From the NCBI GenBank assembly GCA_016169945.1, contig JADLSH010000379.1, forward strand, positions 2,942,001 to 3,006,000: a DNA stretch of 64,000 nucleotides, read 5' to 3'. A model generated the notes under the pieces. That model did no database searches. It was not told the origin of the DNA and saw nothing but the letters and a program-made list of their open reading frames with translations. The DNA comes from Trachythela sp. YZ-2020 (Eukaryota; Cnidaria; Anthozoa; Malacalcyonacea; Clavulariidae). Positions within the stretch are counted from its first letter, which is position 1. Each line of letters opens with the position of its first letter. Shown one piece after another: positions 46,590 to 58,800 of this stretch. Position numbers and translations under genes: made by a program.

Positions 46590-46612
46590 AGACGCCAGTT
46601 CAGATGGTAGGT
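46590..46612. other. Junction of the tandem segmental duplication
   Basis: To the left, the sequence follows the DPH6 intron (as at 63735-63765: 'ccgtaatagagacgccag'). To the right, it follows FAH intron 4 (as at 26628: 'cagttggtaggtctgtcag'). The change takes place within a few bases around 46600, with a shared CAG. Confidence 0.85.
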
Positions 46613-46734
46613 CTGTCAGTTGGTTGGTCACTTGGTAGGTCTGCCAGTTGGAAATTTCATGGTTGGTAGGTCAATCAGTTGGTTGGTCACTTCGTCAATC
46701 AGCCAGTCTGTAATTGGTTGGTTGGTAAATTCAG

Positions 46735-47505
46735 GTTTTTTTAACGTGCAGTTCTACACAAAATGTGCAGTTCTAAATCAATTTGTGCAACTCTAAAAAA
46801 TATTTTGTGCAGTTGAAAAAAATACGAACTTTCAGGATATGGATATTTATTGTAGAAAACTAAAGTAATCGAAGGAATAAATGGAATACATATAGCTTCA
46901 ATAACAAAAGCAGTACCAGAATTTCTCATAAAAATCTCAACAATATAATTTTCGTTGACAATTTTCAGCATCGTTTCTATTTGAAGGGATGAGAATCAGT
47001 TAATGAAAGTTTAATAAGAAAAAAATGGTGCCATTTGCGCGAGTTGAATTTCATGCTATGACATGTCGCAGGGCCTTTTTTAATTAATATACTGGGGGGC
47101 CAAAGCCCCCCAGCCCCAATGTTAGCCCCAGTAAACTATCCTCCCAGTGAAGGTCCCTTTTGTCCAAAAGTTCTTAAGTTTATAGGTCAGAAGAAAGTTA
47201 TGATATTCTCATAACAAAGCATTGCTTTTACACCAAAAGCTCAGTCTGTTTAGATGGGATATTTCAAAAAATGTCTCTGAAAATGCAGGAAATCAAGCCA
47301 CAGAAACTCAAAAATACAAAAATTTTCTGGGGAGGGCCCCCAGACCCCCAACCACATCCACACACCCTCAATATACCACATTCTTGTTAGGTCCCTTTTC
47401 GTTGATGCCCCCCCCCCCCACTAACCATTTCTTGAAAAAGGCCCTGGCATGTTGGGACAGTATGACAAAATGTGCAGTTCTAAATTTTTCTTAAAAAAAA
47501 CCCTG
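46735..47505. mobile_element. Unit 2-specific insertion in copied FAH intron 4
   Basis: About 770 bp absent from unit 1, bounded by 'ggttggt' words. It has 'tgtgcagttctaaa' repeated at both its left part and right end (46750-46780, 47470-47485). Its middle ('gggggccaaagccccccagc', 47095-47220) matches 53370-53475, so it belongs to a dispersed family. No coding frame is convincing. Confidence 0.6.
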
Positions 47506-47616
47506 GGTTGGTTGGTTGGTTGGTCAGTCAGGATGGGTATTTATGCATGTGTACCAGGAATATTGCAGGCTTTGCAATTTTATTACTGTACTATAATTTA
47601 CAGCTCTGTTGTATAC

Positions 47617-49331
47617 CTATATCTGCAGGAAGATGCATTGTCACTTCTTTTTGTGGAATAAGACATTTTGATTGGAGTTCAGCATTATCTCTTAATACAC
47701 CCTAAAACAACATAAAAAATAATTTATCCTTGGTTTCCATTTGGTTACAGTTTTCAATGTGAAATAGTCTGGATCTATATTGTCTTTTGTGTGGCGTATG
47801 CAAAAGAAGTCTTACTGATTGCAGAAATATATCATGAGACTCTATATAGTGGCCAATTGTACCTGATCTTTCGACAAAATGGACTGCAAAGTTTGACGAG
47901 TTTCATGCCATGCTGCATGACCAAGACTCATGAACTTATTCAATGTTGCCTATAACAAAAATTATTGAATGGTAATAGAACATATGCAAGGTGAGGTTTA
48001 ATGGTTTGCTATGTCGCTGCTGACACATGGACTCCTATGGATCATAGTAGGGTGCCACTTTCTGGTACACTCAGGGCGCAGAATAACGGCTGGAGGGTTG
48101 CCAGTCAAGGTGACCGGCCAAACCAACTTTAACTCGGACATCCCGCATTTCTGGCCGGTCAAATTATTCAGCTAAACTAAAGCCTGACAAAGTCCCCTTA
48201 AATGTTAAATACTTAATGTAACTAGAAAAATGTCTGTAGAAGTCAAGAATCACTTCTGAGTTCTATTGTAAAGTCCGTACAGTAAATATTATTCAAAGTA
48301 AACGCAACATCAGACGAAATTAACAAAGAACATAAGTTTTGACAGTTGCAGCCACTGAGTGCCGGCTATTTTCACTTGTCAGCAACTTCGAAACTTAATC
48401 CATGAGAAAATTGCATGAAAATAGTTTGCTCATTCGCTTTATTTAGCAACTGAATTACATGTAAACTTTAAAAAGTAGCCGGTCAAAATGACCGGTCATG
48501 CGAGAGTTTGACCGGACAACTACTTATTTTGGCCGGACATTGTCTGTTGACCGGCCGTTATTTCGTGCCCTGGGTACACTTTTAATGAATAGTGCTCAGT
48601 TTTTGAGAATATCAAAGGGTGCTTTCTATTTAATGGCCAGACCGGTCATTCTGTGTCGGTATTGATGGAAAGATCTGGTCTAGATTTTTTGAAAATCTGG
48701 CTAAAATGGACGTCCTTTTCATTTGATCTAAATTTACCAGTCCTAAGCCCAAATATTTTGTGTTCCATTTAACAATTTGAACGATCTGACCGGTCCGACC
48801 ATGTTAATGGAAAGCGCCCAAAGTTTGCAAAGTACCCTGCCTTGGACACACCCCCAACCTGCCCCAATTTCAAAATGGCTTCCAACCAGAAATATATAAT
48901 ATACTAAAGTCAAATTTTAGTCAATCACCAACAAACAAACATATTTATTTGTAACTTATTAACTTTTACATGGTCAATATTATACACAAACCTCCTCAAA
49001 CACATTTTGCTGAGATTTCATAACAGGGCCATTAAAAAGATGTTTTATTGCTTTCAAATCCAGCACATAGTCACCTATTGCCACGCCAATACGATGTGCA
49101 CTCTGTACAAATACAAGAGAAAAAAACAACAAAATTTAATACAAATTTTAAAGTGTACAAACTTCAAAAGGTACATTCCATTTTACACCAAAAAAACCCC
49201 AGAAAAACTGTGTCAAAAACCAAAATACGACATGGTTTTTTTTAACTTACATCGGTCGATGTTGAAAAGACTCCATAAGGCAAGTTTTGAATTGGAAAAT
49301 GAGAATCAGGAGACACAGAAATGAAAGACAT
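47617..49331 (-). pseudogene. FAH: Stranded duplicate of FAH exons 1-4
   Basis: Exons 49331-49251, 49102-48992, 47949-47863 and 47701-47617 are intact, in frame and near-identical to the real FAH exons 1-4, with a start [10 protein letters not shown] and splice donors kept. Exons 5-13 are not downstream; the next minus-strand sequence is the orphan DPH6 exon at 45740. Splicing exon 4 (phase 1) to that exon (needs phase 2) gives VIHKR and a stop, about 126 aa. That is little more than the FAH N-terminal domain and lacks the catalytic domain. Confidence 0.85.
48072..48572. mobile_element. Unit 2 copy of the hAT element
   Basis: Same ends and same GGTACACT target duplication (48064-48071, 48573-48580) as 27304-27803, with a few substitutions that have damaged one terminal repeat (CAGGGCGCAGAAT). 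Confidence 0.9.
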
Positions 49332-49827
49332 TTTGAATTTTAGTAAAGTTATTGCTAAATTTCAACAATAACTATTATTAAAATCTAAAACTTCGAGCCT
49401 TCTCCACGTGTATGGAATTTTATATAATTTCTGAACCTCCTTCTCGTGTATGGAATTTATAGAGAAGAATCACAGCTAACCCAAAACAGTCAAAGTCAAA
49501 ACTTATTTACTGAGATTCTAATAAGAGGAGAAATTTTTGGGGGGTTAGCTCAGTGACCAGAGCTCGGTGACCTTCCTTCCCCCCTCCTGCTTTCGATGTT
49601 AATCGGTGTCGGTGTGTAATCGGGGAATAATCGGAATACGTCACCCCATAGCCCACCCTAGCGCAAGCTGTGAACAATAATGCTGCGTGCGGTGAACTAA
49701 AATATTCTGTTTATTTTCTCAAGTCGGTTAGAGCGTTTCTAACAAGGAATATACAAGAGCGTCTCTCTACGATTCTATCTCGAATACTGTGGGGAAAATA
49801 CTGTAAATTCAAGCTATTAAAGCCAAG
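49332..49827. promoter_or_regulatory. Compact divergent upstream region of FAH copy and receptor B
   Basis: 496 bp between the two opposing start codons, without the two hairpin insertions present in unit 1. This is likely the ancestral form of the shared promoter region. No TATA box is obvious. Confidence 0.55.
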
Positions 49828-52800
49828 ATGTGGAGCAGTCATTTTGCGTTTGCGGCGTTGATTATTATTACAAGTGCTTTGATGAGTGAAGGTGCGTATT
49901 TGCTTTTAGAAGCATCGTTATAATAGCGTGAGATTGTGTCACGATATTGAATAATGTTACACTTTTAAATAATACACTATTCAATTCATGTACTAACTAG
50001 TTTCTATGCTTGATTCTAAGTTGTTTAACCGTATAAATCGTTTGTATTTTGTACGCATTTCGTGTACAAATGTAGACTACACATTTTATCGCCATAATCA
50101 GACAATGGCCGACAATAGCTATCAAATGTTACATATACATTCTTGTCGCAAAACCGACAAAAATAACGTGTCTGTTATAGAATATTTATAACATATTAGA
50201 TTATATAACATATCATTGAAAAGAAACGTTAAACTTTTAATTCTCAAGGGAAAGAATTCGGGAAATATTTAATAATGCTGAATACAATTGAATTGGCAAT
50301 AAGAAGCATGTTTTTGTCAAAGAATGAAGGGAGGCTGAACTTATAGTGTGAATTGTTTTGCCGTCGACTTCTAGGCCTAAAGGCAAAATAATCTAGTGGC
50401 GTTGTGTGCTAGGCACAGTTTTGTGTCTTACGCACGAACTGCGTATTAAAGATTGTAAGAAAATATATTGCCTTGTGTTTAAAACGTGTGCGGCTGTTTT
50501 AATGTCGACTGTTTACCGGTTTGCAAACATGCAATATTGGCATATGCTAGTTATTTTTTACAGTTATTTCGCAAATATCATAAAACTATATTACAGTACA
50601 ATGTAAAAGTATATGTACAAATATTTGCATTTACCTGGTATTACAATTGTAATATCGACAAGAATTAGACTGCTTTTAGGCAGTTTAGACAGTCACTCAG
50701 TCAGACACTTGCTGAATTATGTATTCATAAAGTTTCAGATATAATATTCGTAGAACTTAAAATATGTTACAATTTTTAGATTAATTTTGTTCTTTTGCAT
50801 TCAACTGGCTTCATTTGGATTCTAGATCAAAATTTGGAAATTTGATGTTTTCTTATTCAAAAAATATTTTAGATGCGGGCTTGTAATTGTACGTAGTAGC
50901 TGCACTTGTACCTGTTGTGTTTTGCCATGTTTTGTCAATCATCGCATGTCAATCGGCCCGTTGAAATGACGGACTGGGGGTTTACATACACTATCAAAGT
51001 TTACTTGAACAAAGTACAGTTTGATCAAAATGTGTGAAGTGTAAACTTTTTCCAAAGATATTGATCAAAGCCCAAATTTTTCACAATGTAAATCAGCCTT
51101 TAGAGGTTAATACACGGGCTTAGAAGTGCCAGTAGTTCGTGTGAGCAGGTATTTATTGGTTAAAAAAACATATTAATGCGCTAGGATAGGAAATGAGTCT
51201 CATACCCGCATTATAATGACATAGGGGGTCAAGGAAATGCCATGATTATGTTTTATAAGTAGCCCGATGATTGACATAAGTTTAGTCAAAGGTATTCAAT
51301 TATGAATGTAATCTCATCATCAAAGTGGATTATTTGTAACACTTTAACACTGCAATACTGTTGTTGCTCCCTCTCTACCACCACTTTACAATTATCTCGA
51401 AAATTAAATCATGAAACTTTTGTGTGCACTTATTGATGTCAACTTTTTGGGGGGTTCCAACTTTTCTGGGTGTTTCCCCAGAAATTCTGCTTTTGAGCTT
51501 GTAACGCCAATTTTACTTGTCAGTGGTAGGGTACTGCCAGTTAACAGGTTAAACAATAGGCATATGCAAAAAACTTTGATGCTCCTTCCCCCTTTAGTTG
51601 CATAGTACGACCCCCTGGTGCAAAGTTAGGCTCTTCACACCAGATGCATGACACTGCACTAATTCCAGCACACCAAAGTATGAATTTCTGTGTGACCAAC
51701 TTGAACTGGATGAATTAATGTAAAGTTCTGAATTTGTCCTATCTCATGTGAACGTAGTTCTAAATCCTGAAATATCTACAGATGATTTGACTTTTTTTCT
51801 TATCTAAATTTCTAGCATTAATGAAGCCACTAGGAAAGAAACTCACATGCTATAACACTCTCTCAAAAAGTGGAGATACATGTGAAACGACATTTTCATG
51901 TTATGCATACCTAACAAACAGAATTAGGGATGTGCCTCATTATGGATGCATTGTCACGCAAGTCTCACAGTTATTTATGTGTAACGCTGAAGCTACACAG
52001 GACTTCACTGGCCATTGTTGCAAAGAGGACATGTGCAACAAACATTTAAATTTGACTTTGTCTGATCTAAGCTTTGTGGAAGAAAAACCTAGTAAGTTTG
52101 TTTTTATTTAATCAGTTGAGCCTCTTTTTATGGACTCCTCTCAATATGGACAACTTCCCAATGTGGACAGCTCTCTAATATGGACAGCTCTCTACTATGG
52201 ACAACTCCCCAATGTGGACTCCTCTCAATATGGACAGCTCTCTAATATGGACAACTCCCCAATATGGACAGCTCTCTACTACTGACACCTCTCTGATACA
52301 TATACCTCTCTACTGTTAACACCTCTTGAATACAGATACCTCTCTAATACAGACACCTCTCTATTATGGAGTATGTACTCCTCTCTAATACAGATGCCTC
52401 TCTAATACAAACACCTCTCTAATATGGACACTTCTCTAATACGTACATCTCTTTAATACGGACACCTCTCTAATACAGACACCTCTCTAATACGGACACC
52501 TCTCTAATACGGACACACTTCTCTGTTTCAGCTGACGAAATGACAAAGGTTGTATATGTTGGTTACGGTCGCACTGTCATTATCGCTATATGTATCTCAG
52601 CACCAGTATGTCTCATCACCCTGGCAGTTATGCTTTTCATCTACCTGCGAGATCGACGTTTATCCACACTCCACAAAAATCTTATTGAAAGTGATTTGGA
52701 ATTTGGGGAGAGCAAGATGCCTGAATCTATCCAGGATATCATAGAATATGATCAAACATATTCAGGTGGGTTTGCATGTCACTGGTTAGTGCATGTGTCT

Positions 52801-55800
52801 TTCATCACCGTGACTGGAGTTTGATTCCAGCAATGTGCAGTTTTCTGATTATAATTTCGCCTCAGTTGCATGCAAGAATATAAAATTTTGCTTCCAGTTT
52901 GACTCTACCAAATACCACAGGTTTTCTCCAGGTACTCCTGTTTCCTCCTGTAGTAATAATACTGGACCAACAACAAATTTATTTTTTTTAATTTGCCCAA
53001 AATATATTACATTGACAAATAAAATAAATTATTTACAAGAAGTGGGCTAGGGACCTACTAGAAACTGTAAGGCTTTTGTTTAAGGCCCCTAGGTTATGAA
53101 TCTTATTTATTAATGATATATACAATATGGTGGCAGTTCAAGTGTTATTATTATAACGAAAGGAAGAATTATGATGTAATATATCATACACGAGAAGGAG
53201 TTTATTATAGTGATTTGAAACACTGATAAGTGTGTTGAAAAACAAGGCGCTAGCCGAATTTCTTAACATACTTTGAGGTGTTTTTAAATCACTATAATAA
53301 ACGACTTCGAGTGTATGATATAGCTTCTCAAACAAACCAGTATTTAAAGAGAAATTCAACGCAAACGTTGAGGGGCCAAAGCCCCCCCCCCCACTGGCCC
53401 CCAGCCACCATGTCCACCCCCCAGTAGTAATTTATGTTGGTCCCCCCAGTGAGTTTAGAGGAAAGTTATGGTATTCTCACAACAAAACCTGGCTCTTAAA
53501 AAAGGATAAATAGAGGTAGTGCAGTTTAGTATAACAGTACAAAGAGGTTTTATTATGCTATACGTTATAACAATAAAACAATTCATATATTATTATATTT
53601 CCATCTAACTTGGATACAGGGAGTGGATCGGGGCTTCCATTATTGATTCAAAGAACTATTGCGAGACAAGTTATCTTACACGACTGTATCGGGAAAGGTC
53701 GTTATGGTGAGGTGTATCGTGGGAAATGGCGAGGCGAAGACGTTGCTGTAAAGATATTTTCCACGCGGGACGAATGCTCATGGCGAAGAGAAACCGAAAT
53801 GTACCAAACTGTCATGTTAAGACATGAACATATCTTAGGTTAGTTCATTCAACTTGTTTGTCTTCTAACTTGGGTGAATTATGTCAGATGATGAGCAGAT
53901 CAGGTCGATAACTTTTTGTGTGCCTGGGACTGCAAAAACTATTTGAAAATGTGCCTGCAAAATGTCGAAATATAAAAATGCGAAATCATAACGTGATGAG
54001 CCATGAATTGCTATATTCGACTGACTCGGCTCAGCCCTTTATTGTTTTAAGTACTTTCTCTACCATCATAAGGGCTAAAGTTATTTGTCCATAATTGGCA
54101 GTTTTGATAGTTCTTTACTTCCCATCAATGACTTATAACAAGCCTTACAAAATGTGCCTGCAAGTTGTTTTGTTTCTGAAATGCACCTGCGACTACTGGT
54201 CCCAGTGGTCCCGACTTATTGACCCCTGATGATAATACTACTCCAAATGGCCTCCACACTGGGCAAGCTGAAAAATTACTTGACTTCATGCTACAAGGCC
54301 AGGAGTACAAGCATTTAAGTTCTTTCTGTATATTCTTTACTCATATTTTTACTGTACAACAGTTTTTCGCTCTCCCAATTAGTGTTTCAGTAAGTGTTAC
54401 AGGGCAGACAAATTAACCCATTAGCTTGCAATGCGCCCAGATGCGCTCTACTTTAGTATTTTATCCTGTCTAACGCCAGACAATTTTACTCGTCAGCCGT
54501 AGTATACTGCCAGTTAATGGGTTAACAAAACTATCTGCCAGTGTCCCTTGTTAATCCATTAGCTTGCAACGCGCCCAGATGCGCCCTACTTTATTATTTT
54601 ACTCTGTCAAATGCCAGACGATTTTACTCGTCAGTGGTAGGGTACTGTCAGTTAATGAATTAACAAAACTATCTGCCAGTGTCCCTTGTTAATCCATTAG
54701 CTTGCAATGCGCCCAGATGCGCCTTACTTTAGTATTTTACTCTGTCAAATGCCAATTTTACTCGTCAGTGGTAGGGTACCGCCAGTTAATGGGTTAAACT
54801 ACATCTCTCATTTCTATTTATTTCCTTCCAAATACAAGGCTACTACATATATTGAAAATAATTGATATATTTCCTCACACTGACAACTACCGGTAGATCA
54901 CCATCTGCTGCACGATAGTGCTTAATGACATCAACTTATAGGTGGGTTTCGCTATTAAAGCACCATCATACAGCAGATGGTGGTCAACTGAGTGAAAACA
55001 AACAAACATCAAAGTGAAAAACAACATAAATTTTATATATTTATTGAGAGATGTAGTTTAATTTGCTTGCTCCTGTCAACAGTTCTGAAGTCGACCATTG
55101 CTACATTATTTTGCTTACTGAAACACATAGATCTACAGTATATATATACATGCATAACCATTTACGATGATAAATTTGCTTCAAACACACCGGTTCATAA
55201 TTTTCTCTGTACTTCATACACATTGCTCTGTTTTTCAGGATTTATCGCTGCGGATAACAAAGACAATGGGACATGGACACAACTCTGGCTCGTCACAGAT
55301 TACCACAGGAATGGCTCATTGTGTGACTATCTCACCAACATCCATGAATTAAATATCAACTCTATGTTAGATATGGCCGTATCTATTGCCTCGGGACTGA
55401 CACATCTACACATGGAAGTCCACGGGACGCGAGGAAAACCAGCCATCGCCCACAGAGACTTGAAGAGCCGTAATATCTTGGTCAAAAATGATGGTAAATT
55501 TTTGCTATTAGAAAACTTATTATGCTGTTCTGGGGTCCACAATAGGGTTGTTAAATCCAGACTCCTTTAATTCAGTTTAACATTAATGTGCCCGGCACAC
55601 TGCAAATGCTATGGGCCTTTAGTTTGCATAACACTCAGCATAACAATATTGTAAATCAGTCGAGATCCAGTGATCAGAACGTTCCATTATCTTTTCCTTG
55701 TTTTGAAAATCCCACTGTTCTACATGCCAGCCAGTCACTCATTGTAAAGGGCCAAGAAAGATTTGAGGAATGAAGGGCCAAGAAAGATTTGAGGAATGAA

Positions 55801-58800
55801 ATGCCAAGCAACAGGATTCAGAATAGGTTATTGTTGGCAACATTCACTCACTAAATTTGCACCCTGCATTCACCACGGATTAAATCGTATATTTTCCAGG
55901 TACATGTTGCATTGCTGATCTGGGCCTCGCAGTGTATTACGACGCTTGCAACGATTCATTCGACCTGCCATCAGGAAGCCGTGTTGGCACGAAACGTTAT
56001 ATGGCTCCGGAACTGTTGGATGATACTGAACCCAAGACATTCCATGAATTCAAAAAGATTGATATTTATGCCATGGGCTTGGTACTTTGGGAGATTGCAA
56101 GGCGATGCGCGTTCTCAGGTATGTAAACAATTGAGTAACTTTCCATGTATTAAATGTTTCAAGCTGATCGCACAATAACTTTGGTGACTTTCCATCACGA
56201 AATTTTATGTTAGTATTAGATTAGTTTCAAAGTTAGGATAAAGTAGCATTTGGGTTAAGATTTCGATCGCACGGATTAGGGATTTGTGTTAGGATAAGGG
56301 TTAGAAATTGGGTTAGGATAAGGATTACAAGGATTATTACGAATAGTTGAAGGGTATAAGAAATTGCTGTTAGTATTGAAGTTGTGGTTCTTTATAATGA
56401 AATTGATTCAAATGATCTCATCCATAATCTTCATAATTCCATCACTCCATCTTATGGGTCTTAAGGGTCGGGTCTTGTGTATCATCTTCATGTAACTCGA
56501 TCTCTTCATTCTCCATAAGTTCAATCTCTTCCATAATCTTAATTCCATCACTCCATCTTACCCTTTGTCTTCCTCTGGAACTTTTCCCATTATTTAAGGG
56601 TCGGGCTTCTTGTGTATCGTCTTCGTGTAACTCAATCACTTGCATCATCCTCCGTAAGTCCAATCTCTTCCATAATCTTCTCAATTCCATCACTCCATCT
56701 TATGTCTTTCTGTGCGTCCTTTTACTGAAGTGTCGAAACGTAATCGAAAACTCAAACTTTTATATATCCGTACATCGTCACATAAAACTGTTGGGGGTAA
56801 TTTTTCAGGATAACCTCAAATGGAATGAACATATTGCAATGATAACCAGCAAAGCATCAAAACGCCTCCATATCTTACGTGTTTTACGTCGTGGGGGTAT
56901 CCCCCCAGAAGACCTTATAACTTTATATTATACACTGGTAAGGCCTATTCTGGAATACTGCTGTGCCGTTTGGCATTTTCAACTTCCAAAATACCTATCT
57001 GAGGAAGTGGAGAAAATTCAGAAACGTGCTATGAGAATAATCTTACCAGGCTATTCATACTCTGAGGCATTACAGTTCTTCGACTGTCCGAGGCTCGATA
57101 TCCGCCGAACAGAACTTTCTACAAGAGTAATGGAAACCTGGAAACCGTCTATCAAACCATTTACCCGTAAAGAGAAACCAACAGCACTCGTTGAACCTAA
57201 GGAATAATAATTGTTTCACTTCTTTTAAATGTCGAACAGATAGATTTTATAATAGCTTTTTTCCCACTATGATAATAACTTGTAGGTCTTAATTAGTCAG
57301 AATAATAACTTGTAGGTCTTAATTAGTCTATTACACATATGTCTTAAGTTTGATCTGTAATTTAAGTCTAAAACCTGTGCACACATTGTAATTCATTGTA
57401 TTATGCGAAGATGTGTATGATATACCTTATAATAATAATAATTTCCACAGGTAACTCGAGCGAGGAGTATCAACTGCCATACTTCGAGAAAGTTCAGTCA
57501 GACCCCAGCATTGAAGAGATGAAAGAGACTGTTTGTATTGCGAAATTCCGACCTTCTATTCCAAAGACATGGAATCAAAATCCGGTAAGATATGTTGATA
57601 TAATAATCATATTGACTTGTTCAGTGTACTGTGGTTCTGCAACAATGCACCTAGCTCTAGATACCACCATACGTCCCATGTCCGATCACGGAACACAGCT
57701 AAGGTGGAAGGATCAGTTTTGGTGAAGGAGTTCCGCCGGTTACTTTAAGTTTTAGGCCAAAAAAACACTTCTGTTTCTGTTCACCCTTAAATTTGGAAGA
57801 TTAATTCAAATGTTTGTTTTTTTTAATTTTGTTTAGCTTCGCCAACTAGGGCAGGGTCACCACAACAGCATAAGCCAATTACTGTGGGCCCTTTTACCTA
57901 ACCCACCCTGTCAACTTTCCCTGTGGGAGGAAACCGGAGTACCCGGAGAAAACCCACGACTTTCGGCAGAGCGTTGACTTTACTCTTCTCACTGGAGGAG
58001 TGGGTTCGAGTCGCATTGAGAAGGTTCTCACTGAGACTTGAACCCGCGGCCTTAGAGGTGAAAGGCAAGTGTGCTAACCACTTCGCCACCGAAGCCCCCA
58101 AGTAACAAATAAAGGAGTTAGCTTTCAGCTACCATAATTTTGTTTGTTTGCTGTCGAAAAAGCGATAATATTAAATTTGCTGCAGAGTTGCCCTTTGTGT
58201 TTTATATCTCCGCGAGTTTTTTAAACTTCCATGCGAGAGCATGCACCCAGACCCGTCTAGATTTTAAACTTTTTTTGACTCTCGATCACTATTAGTCACA
58301 GACGGCTATTACGGATCTCACCGAACTGTGGCATTGCATCAAAAATTCGTATCACTACCACTCCCACAAACGTCTACGACCGCACCAACATATTTTTGCA
58401 TGTACGACATGAAATATGGTTACCCTGAATAAAATTCACTTGCCATTAGATCAAGCTTTGGTTCACATCGTCACAAAATTGAAGCAAATGATTGCAGTAA
58501 GCATGATATGTTGATGGATAACTACAATTTGCATTATATAACACCAATCTACACCAATCACCATCCTCTTATTTTCCTTAAGTAGTTAAGAACTGAAGTT
58601 GAATTTAAGTCGAGGCACAATGTTCGTCTCGAGGCACAATGTTCGTCGTACAATGGTCGGACAAAATGTCGGTCGAGGGATGTTCATATATTCACATTTT
58701 TCAAATTATCCAGAAGAATGAATAGTTAACGTTACTGGTCTATATTTTACTCATTTAATACTGTACTTGGGGATAATAACTTAGAGATGGTCAACTTGTT

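Larger units (their letters stand above)
26625..46598 (+). repeat. Segmental duplication unit 1 (about 20 kb)
   Basis: From FAH intron 4 to a DPH6 intron. It matches 46599-63765 in order and orientation, with high identity in exons and introns outside unit-specific insertions. It contains FAH exons 4-1, receptor A and a copy of a DPH6 3' exon. The left edge is placed where the similarity starts, just after the (GGTC)n run. Confidence 0.9.

Noticed and set aside
45644..49331. A functional in-frame FAH-DPH6 fusion protein
   Set aside because: FAH exon 4 ends in phase 1 while the DPH6 exon needs two preceding bases; the join gives GTG ATT CAC AAG AGG TAG and stops.
54992..55238. A 192-residue protein starting at 54992
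   Set aside because: Residues before the [10 protein letters not shown] segment come from intron read-through; copy A has stops in the equivalent stretch, and a proper acceptor lies at 55238.
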